From Conus ventricosus (taxonomy: Eukaryota > Mollusca > Gastropoda > Neogastropoda > Conidae), in contig JAFLJL010014918.1 of NCBI GenBank assembly GCA_018398815.1, forward strand, positions 1 through 64,000: a stretch of 64,000 nucleotides of DNA. The letters run 5' to 3'. The notes below the pieces were generated by a model. That model was not told where the DNA came from. It saw only the letters and a list, made by a program, of their open reading frames with translations, and made no database searches. The position numbers were made by a program, and so were the translations under genes. Positions 44,184 through 55,143 of this stretch are shown in pieces; the stretch's first letter is position 1; the number at the start of each line of letters is the position of its first letter.

Positions 44184-46130
44184 TTCACACATCTTGTTAA
44201 ATAACTTCGTCTACAAACGCACCAGAAACTTTGTTAAAAATCTTTCTGCCGTAAAATCTTAAATCAGATAAAAAATGTTAATCTCTCTCAAAAACTCAAG
44301 GATCACGTCAGGCGGGACATCCCTGAACAGGATCTTCATGGACTCCGCCGTAAAATGTTTGTGTCTCACATCGTGCAAGTCCCAACACTCTAAAAGTACA
44401 TGTTTCATTGTGAGTGGCGCATGACATGGAATGCACCACGGAGCTTCTTCACTCTTTAAAAGGTAAGCATGGGTAAAATACGAATGGCCGGTGTGCAGCC
44501 GGCACAGAACCGTTTCCTCTTTACGACCTCCCGATGTGGATGGGAGGAAGTCCTTAAGGTTTGGACGGATCTGAAAGAGTTTGTTACTCGTCTGTGTGTT
44601 CCAATCCTCCTGCCAGAGGTCTCTCACATAATGGTTAATTTTGGGTTTCACGTCTGACCAGGGGATATAAATGTTGGACAGTTTCTCTCTTGTGGCGTTC
44701 TTGGCTAAACGATCAACCATTTCATTCCCGCCGATGCCAACATGGCCAGGAACCCAAGCAAGAGTAATGTTGTAACCGTCCGCTTTCAACTTGCTAAAAA
44801 GTTCAAAAAAAAGTAAAAGTTCTGGATGCTGAAGGTTGCGGCCAGCTATGGCCTCCAAAGCTGACAGCGAATCCGACAGAACCAGAAAGTCCCTCCTCGA
44901 AGAATGGGAGATTATCTTCAAAGCCAGTACTAGAGCAGTAAGTTCAGCAGAATAGACAGAAGCATCTGAATGTATATGTTCCAACAATATCTGAGAAGGA
45001 GCCCCAGGGCAGTAGGCTGCACAGGCCACTCCATCCTCAGACTTGGAACCGTCAGTGAAAACTTTTTGATAGGATGGGAATTTGGAACAGAGCTCGGCAT
45101 ACAAAGCCTTGTACGCCAGAGAGCTGGTAGACTCCTTACGGAAAGCTGCGAGATCGAAACGAATCTCTGGTGTGAAAAAGGTCCACGGAGGTTGATCCGG
45201 AAACTTGGAAAAATCGGAAACTACTCCCAGGTCTATACCTGCATTCCGCACGCGAGGCTGCATACGAAGCCCAAACGGCGGAATACATTTCGGGTTTGTT
45301 TCAAACTTACTTTGGAACGGAGGGTCAAAAACACAGTCATAGGCAGGATTCTGCGGTTCTGAGAACAGTCGGATGTAATAATTCAAAGACAGTTTCAGCC
45401 TGCGGTTGGACAGTGAAGGTTCACCTGCCTCTGCGTACAGGCTGTACACAGGGGTGGTGCGGAACGCTCCAAGACAGAGACGAAGCCCTTGATGGTGGAT
45501 AGGGTCCAAGAGTTTGAGGTAAGATGGTCTTGCGGAGCCGTACACAGCACAACCGTAGTCCAATTTGGAACGGACCAGGGCTCTGTAGAGGTGCAACAAA
45601 GTTTTCTTATCAGCGCCCCAGTCGGTGTGTGCTACGACCCGCAGAATATTCAGTGCCTTTTGGCAAGCAGTTTTGAGGTTTTTAATATGGCTGAGAAAGT
45701 TAAGTTTTTGGTCAAAAATGACTCCCAGAAATTTGGCCTCTTTAACAGCTGGAATGGGAGATTTCCCTACTTGAAGTTCCGGATCTGGAAAAAACTGACG
45801 GAAATTATGGAAGTGAATACACTGGGTTTTTGTAGCAGAAAAGGTGAAACCGTTTTCATCCGCCCACCGATGGATTTTATCTACGCAAAGCTGGAGCCTG
45901 CGCTGGACACTCGGGTACAGGCTTCCAGTTGCGTAGACAGCAAAATCATCACAAACAATGAGCAGTCTGAACCCTGCTGAACGGATTGAACAATGTTGTG
46001 ATCTTAATACTAAAGAGGGCAGGAATAGTATGCTCCCTGTGGACACAACAACTCTGCTCGTGGACATCAGAGAGAGTGGTTGCCAACCCGGACCTGAAAC
46101 TGTCGTTATGCCCAAAAAATTTTGAAGATA
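44063..46130 (-). mobile_element. LINE array 2, copy G: best-preserved RT/RNase H half
   Basis: This 5'-truncated copy runs from the RT region (starts in the TTVSGPGW/TLSDVHEQ region at 46115) to the tail at 44063. Its 5' edge abuts the tail of copy F at 46131. Confidence 0.9.
44259..46115 (-). CDS. LINE ORF2 C-terminal half, 618-codon open frame
   Basis: Reverse transcriptase palm and thumb plus RNase H of an I/Nimb-like retrotransposon. Near the start the catalytic box survives as CDDFAVYATGS, but the preceding residues are frameshifted relative to FVDDFAVYA. Then come WADENGFTFSATKTQCIHF, LGVIFDQKLNFLSHI (the domain-E-type motif) and the thumb. RNase H (about residues 350-480) keeps FTDGSKSEDG, YSAELTALVLAL, LVLSDSLSAL and GIGGNEMVDRLAK, so all four acidic residues are present. 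A C-terminal cluster WCIPCHAPLTMKHVLLECWDLH (shown in part) may bind zinc or RNA. Without the endonuclease half it cannot transpose alone. Confidence 0.88.
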   Translation of the reverse strand: MGITTVSGPGWQPLSLMSTSRVVVSTGSILFLPSLVLRSQHCSIRSAGFRLLIVCDDFAVYATGSLYPSVQRRLQLCVDKIHRWADENGFTFSATKTQCIHFHNFRQFFPDPELQVGKSPIPAVKEAKFLGVIFDQKLNFLSHIKNLKTACQKALNILRVVAHTDWGADKKTLLHLYRALVRSKLDYGCAVYGSARPSYLKLLDPIHHQGLRLCLGAFRTTPVYSLYAEAGEPSLSNRRLKLSLNYYIRLFSEPQNPAYDCVFDPPFQSKFETNPKCIPPFGLRMQPRVRNAGIDLGVVSDFSKFPDQPPWTFFTPEIRFDLAAFRKESTSSLAYKALYAELCSKFPSYQKVFTDGSKSEDGVACAAYCPGAPSQILLEHIHSDASVYSAELTALVLALKIISHSSRRDFLVLSDSLSALEAIAGRNLQHPELLLFFELFSKLKADGYNITLAWVPGHVGIGGNEMVDRLAKNATREKLSNIYIPWSDVKPKINHYVRDLWQEDWNTQTSNKLFQIRPNLKDFLPSTSGGRKEETVLCRLHTGHSYFTHAYLLKSEEAPWCIPCHAPLTMKHVLLECWDLHDVRHKHFTAESMKILFRDVPPDVILEFLREINIFYLI

Positions 46131-46312
46131 AGATAATGTTGCTTATAGCCCAGCCGACCGCAGAGGGCCACATCAGGGCTGTCACCACGTTAAAATCAAC
46201 TCACCAGTCATTTAAGAAAAAAAAAAAAAAAAAAAACTTTCACACATCTCGTAAATGACATGTCTACAAACGCACAAAACTTTGTTTAAAAATCTTTCTG
46301 CGTATAAAATCT

Positions 46313-49300
46313 TAAATTCAGATGAAAAATGTTAATCTCTCTCAAAAACTCAAGGATCAGTCAGCGGGACATCCTTGAACAGGTCTTCATGGACTCCGCT
46401 GTAAAATGTTTGTGTCTCACATCGTGCAAGTCCCAACACTCCAATAAGAAACACATGTTTCATTGTGAGTGGCGCATGACATGAGATGCACCACGGAGCT
46501 TCTTCACTCTTTAAAAGGTAAAAATGAGTAAAATACGAAATGGCGTGTGCAACCGGCACAGAACCGTTTCTCTTTCGACCAACCGACGTAGATGGGAGGA
46601 ATCTCCTTAAGGTTTGGACGGATCTGAAAGAGTTTGTTATTCGTCTGTGTGTTCCAATCTCCTGCCAGAGGTCTCTCACATAATCGTTAATTTTGGTTTT
46701 CAATCTGGCACGGGATATAAGTGTTGGACAGTTTCTTCCTTGTGGCGTTCTTGGCTAAACGATCAACCATTTCGTTCCCGCCGATACCAACATGACCAGG
46801 AACCCAAGCAAGAGTAATGTTGTAACCGTCCGCCTTCAACTTGCTAAAAAGTTCAAATGAAATGCAAAAGTTCTGGATGCTGAATGGTTGCGGCCAGCTA
46901 TGGCTTCCAAAGCTGACAGCGAATCCGACAGAACCAGAAAGTCCACTTTTGAAGAATGTGAGATTACTTCAAAGCCAGAACCAGAGCAGTAAGTTGCAGA
47001 ATAGACCAGAAGCATTCTGAATGGATATGTTCCTAACATTATCTGAGAAGGAGCCCAGGGCAGTAGGCTGCACAGGCCAACTCCATCTTCAACTTGGAAC
47101 CGTCAGTGAAAACTTTTGACAGAATGGGAATTTCGACAGAAGCTCAGCATACAATGCCTTGTACGCCAGAGAGTGGTACTCTTTACGAAAAGCTGCAAGA
47201 TCGAAACGAATCTCTGGTGTGAAAAAGGTCCACGAGGGGTTGATCCGGAAACTTGGAAAAAATCGGAAAACTACTCCAGGTTAGACCTGCATTCCGCACG
47301 GAGGCTGCAACGAAGACAAACGGCGGAATACATTTAGGGTTGTTTTCAAACTTACTTGGAACGGAGGGTCAAAGAACACAGTCATAGGCAGGATTCTGCG
47401 GTTCTGAAAACAGTCGGATATAATATTCAAAGACAGTTTCAGCCTGCGATTTGGACAGTGAAGGTTCACAACGCCTCAGCGTTACAGGCTGTACACAGGG
47501 GTGGTGCGGAACGCTCCAGACAGAGCGAAGCCCTTGATGGTGGATAGGGTCCAAGAGTTTGAGGTAAGATGATCTGCGGAGCCGTTACCAGCACAACCGT
47601 AGTCCAGTTTGGAACGGACCAGGGCTCTGTAGAGGTGCAACAAAGTTTTCTTATCAGCGCCCCAGTCGGGTGTTGCTACGACCCGCGACGAATTCAGTGC
47701 CTTTTGGCAAGCAGTTTTGAGGTTTTTAATATGGCTGAGAAAGTTAAGTTTTTGGTCAAAATATGACGCCAGAAATTTGGCCTCTTTAACAGCTGGGATG
47801 GGAGATTTTCCCTCTTGAAGTTCCGGATTGGAAAAAATCTGACGGAAATTATGGAGTTAATACACTGGGTTTTTGAGCAGAAAAGGTTGAAACCGTTTTC
47901 ACCTCCCCCACGATGGATTTTTATCTAGCAAAGCTGGAGCCTGCGCTGAACACTCGGGATACAGGCTTCCAGTTGCGTAGACAGCAAAATCATCCACAAA
48001 CCAATGAGCAGTCTGAACCCGCTGAACTGATTTTAAACAATGATTGTTGATCTTAATACTAAAGAGGGCAGGAGATAGTATGCTACCCTGTGGAACACCC
48101 ACTCCTGCTCGTGGACATCAGAGAGAGTGGTGCCAAAACCCGGACCTGAAACTGTCTTCGCCAAAAAATTTTGAATAAAAAGCGGAAGATGACCTCGAAA
48201 ACCAGATCGTGGAGATCATGAAGTATCCCGACTTCCAGGTGGTATCGTAGGCCTTCTCCAAGTCAAAGAAAATTGCCACTGCATGCTGTTTGTCAGAAAG
48301 GCGTTCCGAAGTGTAGATTCCAGACGAATCAAATGGTCAACGGTAGTCCGATGTTTGCGGAAACCACACTGTTCTTTCGCCAAAAGGCCATCGGTTTCAA
48401 GTTTCCACATGAGCCTAGCATTGACCATTTTTTCCATCAATTTACAAACACAGCTGGTCAAAGCTATGGGACGGTAATTTGAAGGATTAGAAAGATCTTT
48501 TCCAGGTTTGGGGACGGGAATAACGAGGGCTTTTCGCCAAGAGGGTGGAAAAAAAAACCCGTAGTCCACACATGGTTGTAGACCTGTAGCAGTATGTTCG
48601 ACCTTCTAGCGGAAAGATGTTTCAACAGCTGATAATGGATTTCATCTATACCTGGAGAGGAATCGCTGCAAGAAAGCAAGGCAGATTTCAGCTCGTTTAA
48701 ACGTGAAAGGAAGATTGTAGTCTTCCATGTTGTCGGACGAAAAGTTGCAGGGTGATTTTTCTTTTAGGGCTTTGTTTTTGACAAAAGTGGCTGATTTATT
48801 AGAAGAGGAGGAATTCTTTTCAATGGTTGAAGCAAGCAGATTAGCAACTGCTTTCTTCTCTGTTATTAAAGAATCCGAAAACTTGAGATGGTTCACAGTG
48901 GGACAGGTGTTCTTCCCTTTGATTTTCTTAATGATGTTCCACACTTTTTTCTTGGAAGATTTTGATGTCAGCCTGGAGCAGAAGCTTCTCCAGGACCGAC
49001 GTTTACTGATTTTAAAAGTGTTCTAGATTTAGCACGGAGTTTTTGATGGGCTCGAGCGTTGGGACCCGAAGGTCGTTGGTACACCTGACGCTGAGCCCGT
49101 TTTCTAACTTTGGAAATTTGTTGGCAGTCTGAATCAAACCAGGGTGTTTTTGGCATTTTAAGGTTATCGGAAAAACACTGGAATACAAGCTTTAGCACAC
49201 TTGATCACAGTGTTAGTCAGTGATTCAGCTGGGTCCGGACTCTGAAGAAAGTCAGTGTCCTGGAATTCTTTAGAAATAGTGGTTGCAAATAGATCCCAGT

Positions 49301-50001
49301 TTGCTTTCTTGTAATTTAGATGTTGAGAGACAGAGACGTGTTCAGTTATGACGGGTTGTAGTAAGACAGGGAAATGGTCACTTCCGTGCAGATCGTCATG
49401 GACAGACCCATCATAGTCCAGGACCAGCGAGGGGTCACAAACCCACAAATCTAAACACGAAAGTGAACCTGTGGAAGAATGGAGGCAAGTTGCAGATCCG
49501 TCGTTCAGACAACACAAATCCAAATCCGAAAGGACATCCTCAATCAGCAGACCTCTGGATGACGAACCGGTACTACCCAAAGAGGGTTGTGACCGTTAAA
49601 GTCACCCAACAGCAAAAAAGGTCGAGGAAGTTCCCCTAACAGACTGACAAGGTCCTGACGACAAACCGGGACAGATGGAGGTAGATAAAGAGAACAGATT
49701 GTGACAGTCTTGTGGAGAGTGACTCTCGCAGCTACAGCCTGAAGGGAGGTAGACAGAGCGACAGGACTATACAAACAAAGTTTTGTGAAGGAGAAGGGCA
49801 ACACCGCCCGACAGTCCCAACGTGGATGGTTGTGCAGTTTTTAAAGAATTTAAAGCCAGAAAGAGTAAAGGTCTTCTGGCTTTGAATTTGGGTTTCTTGA
49901 AGAGCCACGACAGAAGGTTTCATAGATTGACACAGAAGCTGCAGCTCCTCGAAGTTAGAATTTAGACCACGGATATTCCAATGGAATATTGTATTATCCA
50001 T
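46313..50001 (-). pseudogene. LINE ORF2: APE endonuclease, RT, RNase H (copy F)
   Basis: The ATG at 50001 gives MDNTIFHWNIRGLNSNFEEL. APE endonuclease landmarks follow: NIRG, VALQETQ, LLGDFNGHNPLW (49.6 kb) and GSDHFPVL (49.4 kb). The linker has KTPWFDSDCQ (49.15 kb). RT includes YRPIALTSCVCKLMEKMVN, GFRKHRTTVDHLIRLES, MGVPQGSILSPALFSI and, in pieces, the FVDDFAVYATGS box (48.0 kb). RNase H and the Cys/His end lie below 47.2 kb. The endonuclease part is well preserved. From 48.6 kb down to 46.2 kb there is a single-base indel every few dozen bases, far more than in copies G or E, so the protein is broken into many frames. Confidence 0.85.
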
Positions 50002-50027
50002 GGTGCAGAGGGCGAAAAGGAGAGAGA

Positions 50028-52631
50028 TCAGGTCATCTCCTCCTCAACATCTGCTGCTAAAGCTGTAAATTTGTTGCTTAATTTCACTGGACTATCTGCA
50101 GACCTGCTGGCAGACTTGCCAACAGGTGAAGTAGGTCCGGGTTTGGGAGACGGTGGAGGTTTCTTCCTCATCTCCACCATCTCCACACTGGGTTGAACTC
50201 CCTTGCCCGCACGGGCACTGGACAGAGGAGTTCGAGGTCGGGGTGCTGGTGTTTTAATCTGCCCAGCCAGATGTTGTAGACTGCTGGGCAGTCTGAGGGT
50301 GGCGGATTTTTGGCCTCCACCAGGGGCACTCACTTTGGGTTGAGAGGTGGTGGACCTGCTTCCACCAGAGCTGACAGTTTTTCCTTGCAATGTCTTCGAA
50401 AATGTAAAGTTATCAGTCTGACAGCAGACTGATAAGATAAGATAAGTTGCTTATAGCCCAGCCGACCGCAGAGGGCCACATCAGGGCTGTCACCACGTTA
50501 AAATCAACTCACCAGTCATTTAAAAAAAAAAAAAAAAAAAAAACTTTCACACATCTCGTTAAATGACATCGTCTACAAACGAACCAGAAACTTTGTTAAA
50601 AATCCTTCTTCCGTAAAATCTCAAATCAGATGAAAAATGTTAATTTCTCTCAAAAACCCAAGGATCACGTCAGGCGGGACATCCCTGAACAGGATCTTCA
50701 TGGACTCCGCTGTAAAATGTTTGTGTCTCACATCGTGCAAGTCCCAACACTCTAAAAGAACATGTTTCATTGTGAGTGGTGCATGACATGGAATGCACCA
50801 CGGAGCTTCTTCACTCTTTAAAAGGTAAGAATGGGTAAAATACGAATGGCCGGTGTGCAGCCGGCACAGAACCGTTTCCTCTTTACGACCACCCGACGTA
50901 GATGGGAGGAAGTCTTTAAGGTTTGGACGGATCTGAAAGAGTTTGTTATTCGTCTGTGTGTTCCAATCCTCCTGCCAGAGGTCTCTCACATAATCGTTAA
51001 TTTTGGGTTTCACATCTGAGCAGGGGATATAAGTGTTGGACAGTTTCTCTCTTGTGGCGTTCTTGGCTAAACGATCAACCATTTCGTTCCCGCCGATGCC
51101 AACATGGCCAGGAACCCAAGCAAGAGTAATGTTGTAACCGTCCGCCTTCAACTTGCTAAAAAGTTCAAAAAAAATAAAAGTTCTGGATGCTGAAGGTTGC
51201 GGCCAGCTATTGCCTCCAAAGCTGACAGCGAATCCGACAGAACCAGAAAGTCCCTCCTCGAAGAATGGGAGATTATCTTCAAAGCCAGTACTAGAGCAGT
51301 AAGTTCAGCAGAATAGACAGAAGCATCTGAATGTATATGTTCCAACAATATCTGAGAAGGAGCCCAGGGCAGTAGGCTGCACAGGCCACTCCATCCTCAG
51401 ACTTGGAACCGTCAGTGAAAACTTTTTGATAGGATGGGAATTTGGAACAGAGCTCGGCATACAAAGCCTTGTACGCCAGAGAGCTGGTAGACTCCTTACG
51501 GAAAGCTGCGAGATCAAAACGAATCTCTGGTGTGAAAAAGGTCCATGGAGGTTGATCCGGAAACTTGGAAAAATCGGAAACTACTCCCAGGTCTATACCT
51601 GCATTCCGCACGTGAGGCTGCATACGAAGCCCAAACGGCGGAATACATTTCGGGTTATTTTCAAACTTACTTTGGAACGGAGGGTCAAAAACACAGTCAT
51701 AGGCAGGATTCTGTGGTTCTGAGAATGACAGCAGACTGACCGAGTTGGAACTGTTGGAACTTTCTTTACGGCCGAAGCATACGAAGAAGCTGTCGGCGAC
51801 TGACTGCCCACAACCTGCTTGCGGGCTTCAAAAAAGGAGATCTTCTTTTCTGTCTTAACCCTTTGTATTGCAGATTCCTGAATCCACAGAGGACAATTCC
51901 GTGAAGAGGAGGGATGGTCGCCACCGCAGTTTGCACAATGTGCCGGATCTTTACACGGCCCATCATGGGTTGCCTTGCAGCAAATACCACACACCTCCTG
52001 CCCAGAACAACGGTCTCTGACATGGCCAAACTTCTGGCATCGGAAGCACCTCAACGGGACGGAACGTACAACTGAACCCGGACAATCAGGTAGCCGACTT
52101 TGATGACCGGAGGCAGCACAGGGTTGCAGAATGTCAGAAAGAGGGTGTTGGTGGCCACTCTTTCTGCACCTTCTTGACAGTCACCCTGCGCACCTCCGTC
52201 ACACCCTGGGATGCCAGCTCCGTTTTGATTTCTGCCTCTGAGACTCCTGATAATTCCCGCAGCGAATCACGCCTTTAGATGAATTTAGCTGTTTGTGGGG
52301 AGTTACCCTGATCTCCCTGTCCACTAGTTTAGTTGCTTTCAGCAGCTGTTCAGATTGTTTGTGTGACTTGCATTGAATAAGAAATGAACCATTCCTCAAC
52401 CTCTTGATGGACCGAGGTCATCTGCTAAAGCTTGAAAGCCCTTCTGTATGGCGAAAGGGCTCAGAGCTGAAAGGGGTCTTTCCTGCTCCGTCCCTTCCAT
52501 CACGAGCCAGGAAGCCCAGAATCCTGTCCTCTGTCGTACCTCCATATCAGAATCACTATCGGAATCAAAATTCCCTGAAATAGGGGATGCAGCCTTCCTC
52601 TTTTTGGGGGGATTGTTTTTGAAAAAGCCAT
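50028..52631 (-). pseudogene. LINE ORF1, split by a nested insertion (copy F)
   Basis: ORF1 starts at the ATG at 52631 and shows KQLNSSKGVIRCG, then CFRCQKFGHVRDRC, CGICCKATHDGPC and CANCGGDHPSSSRNC (51.9-52.05 kb). It is interrupted at 51739 by the insertion and resumes at 50418 with GKTVSSGGSRSTTSQPK, finishing at 50028 with EEEMT. The stop lies 26 bp from the ORF2 ATG. Other frameshifts are present. Confidence 0.85.
50433..51725 (-). mobile_element. Nested 1.29-kb LINE copy in ORF1, 14-bp TSD
   Basis: A 5'-truncated copy (RNase H to tail) is inserted in ORF1 of copy F. The TSD tgacagcagactga occurs at 50419-50432 and 51726-51739. Its 5' start (SEPQNPAYDCVF) equals that of the copy at 39019-40307. 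An open frame of 176 codons at 50621-51151 covers the end of RNase H. Confidence 0.92.
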
Positions 52632-53379
52632 AATGTATTTTATTTTATTTCATCTCTCCCTTACCCACCCACCTTGGAGTCCAACTAAGGGGCCAGGGCC
52701 AAGAAACCAATGTCTTGACCCCTTCCAGGCTTCGGGAGAGATATACGACAAACAGAAACTACCAACCCTATCCCCCCTGATCATGCTCAACTCCCGGGGA
52801 CAGAGAGCTGAGCACTGCAGGGGATAACTTGGCCAGTAGGGGAACTGTCTGTCTTGACCCAGCCCCAAGAAGGGGAGCCGATTAGTACACCCGGGCCAAA
52901 GTGTACTTCCTGTCTAGGAGAGGTCCGAGCCAAAGTGATGTGTTGAGAGCGCTGGCCCTCTCAATCACCAGGATCTCATTCCCCTCCGACACAGGTCGCA
53001 CCGCACGGCAAACACGGCGGATCTTAAGGAGACCACAGAGAGAAAAGGAGTGTGGAAAAGAAGACTTGAAGAGGAGACGAAGATAGAAAAGGGCCAAAGA
53101 AAGGCAGAAAACAAGAAAAGGAGAAAGGCGGGTTACTCTTAGTCAGGATCCTCACCCTTAGCCTATCTGACATGGGAAGCCCTACCAGGGGCATCAACTT
53201 CTTACCACGTTTCGCTTAGGCCATACAGCATCTGCACCTCTCAGGCCTAGAAGCAGTGTGAAAAAACCAGCCTATCTCAAAGTATTGATGCCCCCCCAGC
53301 AAAGCCTAAGGGATCACTGGACCACGCAAACCCTCCAACCACGACAAGGTCGCAACCCCCCGGAGGGAGACAGAGTGAC

Positions 53380-53619
53380 AGGACTATACAACAAAGTTTT
53401 GTGTAGGAGAAGGGCAACACCGCCCGACAGTCCCAACGTGGATGGTTGTGTAGGTTTCGAAAGAATATTAAAGCCAGAAAGAGTAAAGGTCTTCTGGCTT
53501 TGAATTTGAGTTTCTTGAAGAGCCACGACAGAAGGTTTTAGAGACTGACACAGAAGCTGCAGCTCCTCGAAGTTGGAATTTAGACCACGGATATTCCAAT
53601 GGAATATTGTATTATCCAT
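53380..53619 (-). pseudogene. LINE ORF2 N-terminal fragment in the extra 5' module
   Basis: The ATG at 53619 gives MDNTIFHWNIRGLNSNFEEL, VALQETQIQSQKTFTLSGF and, at the end, LLHKTLLYSPVTLS. Then the reading enters 5' UTR sequence. The catalytic residues of GDFN and SDH are missing, so it cannot be a nuclease. Confidence 0.82.
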
Positions 53620-53645
53620 GGTGCAGAGGGCGAAAGGGAGAGAGA

Positions 53646-54939
53646 TCAGGTCATCTCCTCCTCAACATCTGCTGCTAAAGCTGTAAATTTGTTGCTTAAT
53701 TTCACTGGACTATCTGCAGACCTGCTGGCAGACTTGCCAACAGGTGAAGTAGGTCTGGGTTTGGGAGACGGTGGAGGTTTCTTCCTTATCTCCACCATCT
53801 CCACACTGGGTTGAACTCCCTTGCCCGCACAGGCACTGGACAGAGGAGTTCGAGGTCGGGGTGCTGGTGTTTTAATCTGCCCAGCAGCAGATGTTGTGGA
53901 CTGCTGGGCAGTCTGAGGGGTGGCGGATTTTTGGCCTCCACCAGGGGCACTCACTTTGGGTTGAGAGGTGGTGGACCTGCTTCCACCAGAGCTGACAGTT
54001 TTTCCTTGCAATGTCTTCGAAAACGTAAAGTTATCAGTCGACAGCAGACTGACTGAGTTGGAACTGTTGGAACTTTCTTTACGGCCGAAGCATACGAAGA
54101 AGCTGTCGGCGACTGACTGCCCACAACCTGCTTGCGGGCTTCAAAAAAGGAGATCTTTTCTGTCTTAACCCTTTGTATTGCAGATTCCTGAATCCACAGA
54201 GGACAATTCCGTGAAGAGGAGGGATGGTCGCCACCGCAGTTTGCACAATGTGCCGGATCTTTACACGGCCCATCATGGGTTGCCTTGCAGCAAATACCAC
54301 ACACCTCCTGCCCAGAACAACGGTCTCTGACATGGCCAAACTTTTGGCATCGGAAGCACCTCAACGGGGACAGGAACGTACAAGTGAACCCGGACAATCA
54401 GGTAGCCGACTTTGATGACCGGAGGCAGCACAGGGTTACAGAATGTCAGAAAGAGGGTGTTGGTGTCCACTCTTTCTGCACCCTTCTTTACTGTCACCCT
54501 GCGTACCTCCATCACACCCTGGGATGCCAGCTCGTTTTGATCTGCCTCTGAAACACCTGATAATTCCCTGCAGCGAATCACTCCTTTTGATGAATTTAAT
54601 TGTTTGTGGGGAGTTACCCTGATCTCCCTTGTCCACAAGTTTCGTTGCCTTCATCAAGCTGTTCAGATTGCTTTTGAGATTTACATTGAATTAGGAACGA
54701 GCCATTCTCAACCTCTTGATGGACGAGGGTCACCTGCTAAAGCTTGAAAGCCCTTCTGTATGGCAAAAGGGCTCAGAGCTGAAAGGGGTCTTTCCTGCTC
54801 CGTCCCTTCCATCACGAGCAGGAAGCCAGAATCCTGTCCTCTGTCGTACCTCCATATCTGAATCACTATCTGAATCAAATTCCCTGAAATAGGGATGCAG
54901 CCTTCCTCTTTTTTGGGGGATTGTTTTTGAAAAAGCCAT
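53646..54939 (-). pseudogene. LINE ORF1 in the extra 5' module
   Basis: ORF1 starts MAFSKTIPQKRGRLHPYFRE at 54939 and ends EEEMT at 53646. The three zinc knuckles are at about 54355-54220. Frameshifts occur near 54480-54640 and near 54020. Confidence 0.83.
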
Positions 54940-55143
54940 GATGTATTTTATTGTATTTCATCTCTCCCTTACCCACCCACCTTGGAGTCCAACTAAGGGG
55001 CCAGGGCCAAGAAACCAATGTCTTGACCCCTTCCAGGCTCGGGAGAGATATACGACAAGCAGAAGCAACCAACCCTATCCCCCCTGATCATGCTCAACTC
55101 CGGGGACAGAGAGCTGAGCACTGCAGGGGTTCACATGGCCAGC

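Larger units (their letters stand above)
46131..53366 (-). mobile_element. LINE array 2, copy F: near full-length element
   Basis: 5' UTR at 53366-52632, ORF1 at 52631-50028 (split by the 1293-bp insertion at 50433-51725), ORF2 at 50001-46313, and 3' UTR at 46312-46131 with an internal A run (46216-46236, plus strand) and a gataag tail. Without the insertion and its extra TSD it is about 5.9 kb, so it defines the family's length. Directly upstream is another 5' module (53367-55143). Confidence 0.87.
53367..55143 (-). mobile_element. Extra 5' module upstream of copy F
   Basis: Partial 5' UTR (55143-54940), ORF1 (54939-53646) and the first 80 codons of ORF2 (53619-53380), which run directly into the 5' UTR start of copy F at about 53366. 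This repeats the layout of copy A, including the same break point in ORF2. The 5' UTR is truncated at 55143 against the tail of copy H. Confidence 0.85.

Noticed and set aside
45489..45980. 163-codon plus-strand frame and similar plus frames over LINE ORF2
   Set aside because: They are antisense shadows of the RT; the same frames recur wherever ORF2 is on the minus strand.
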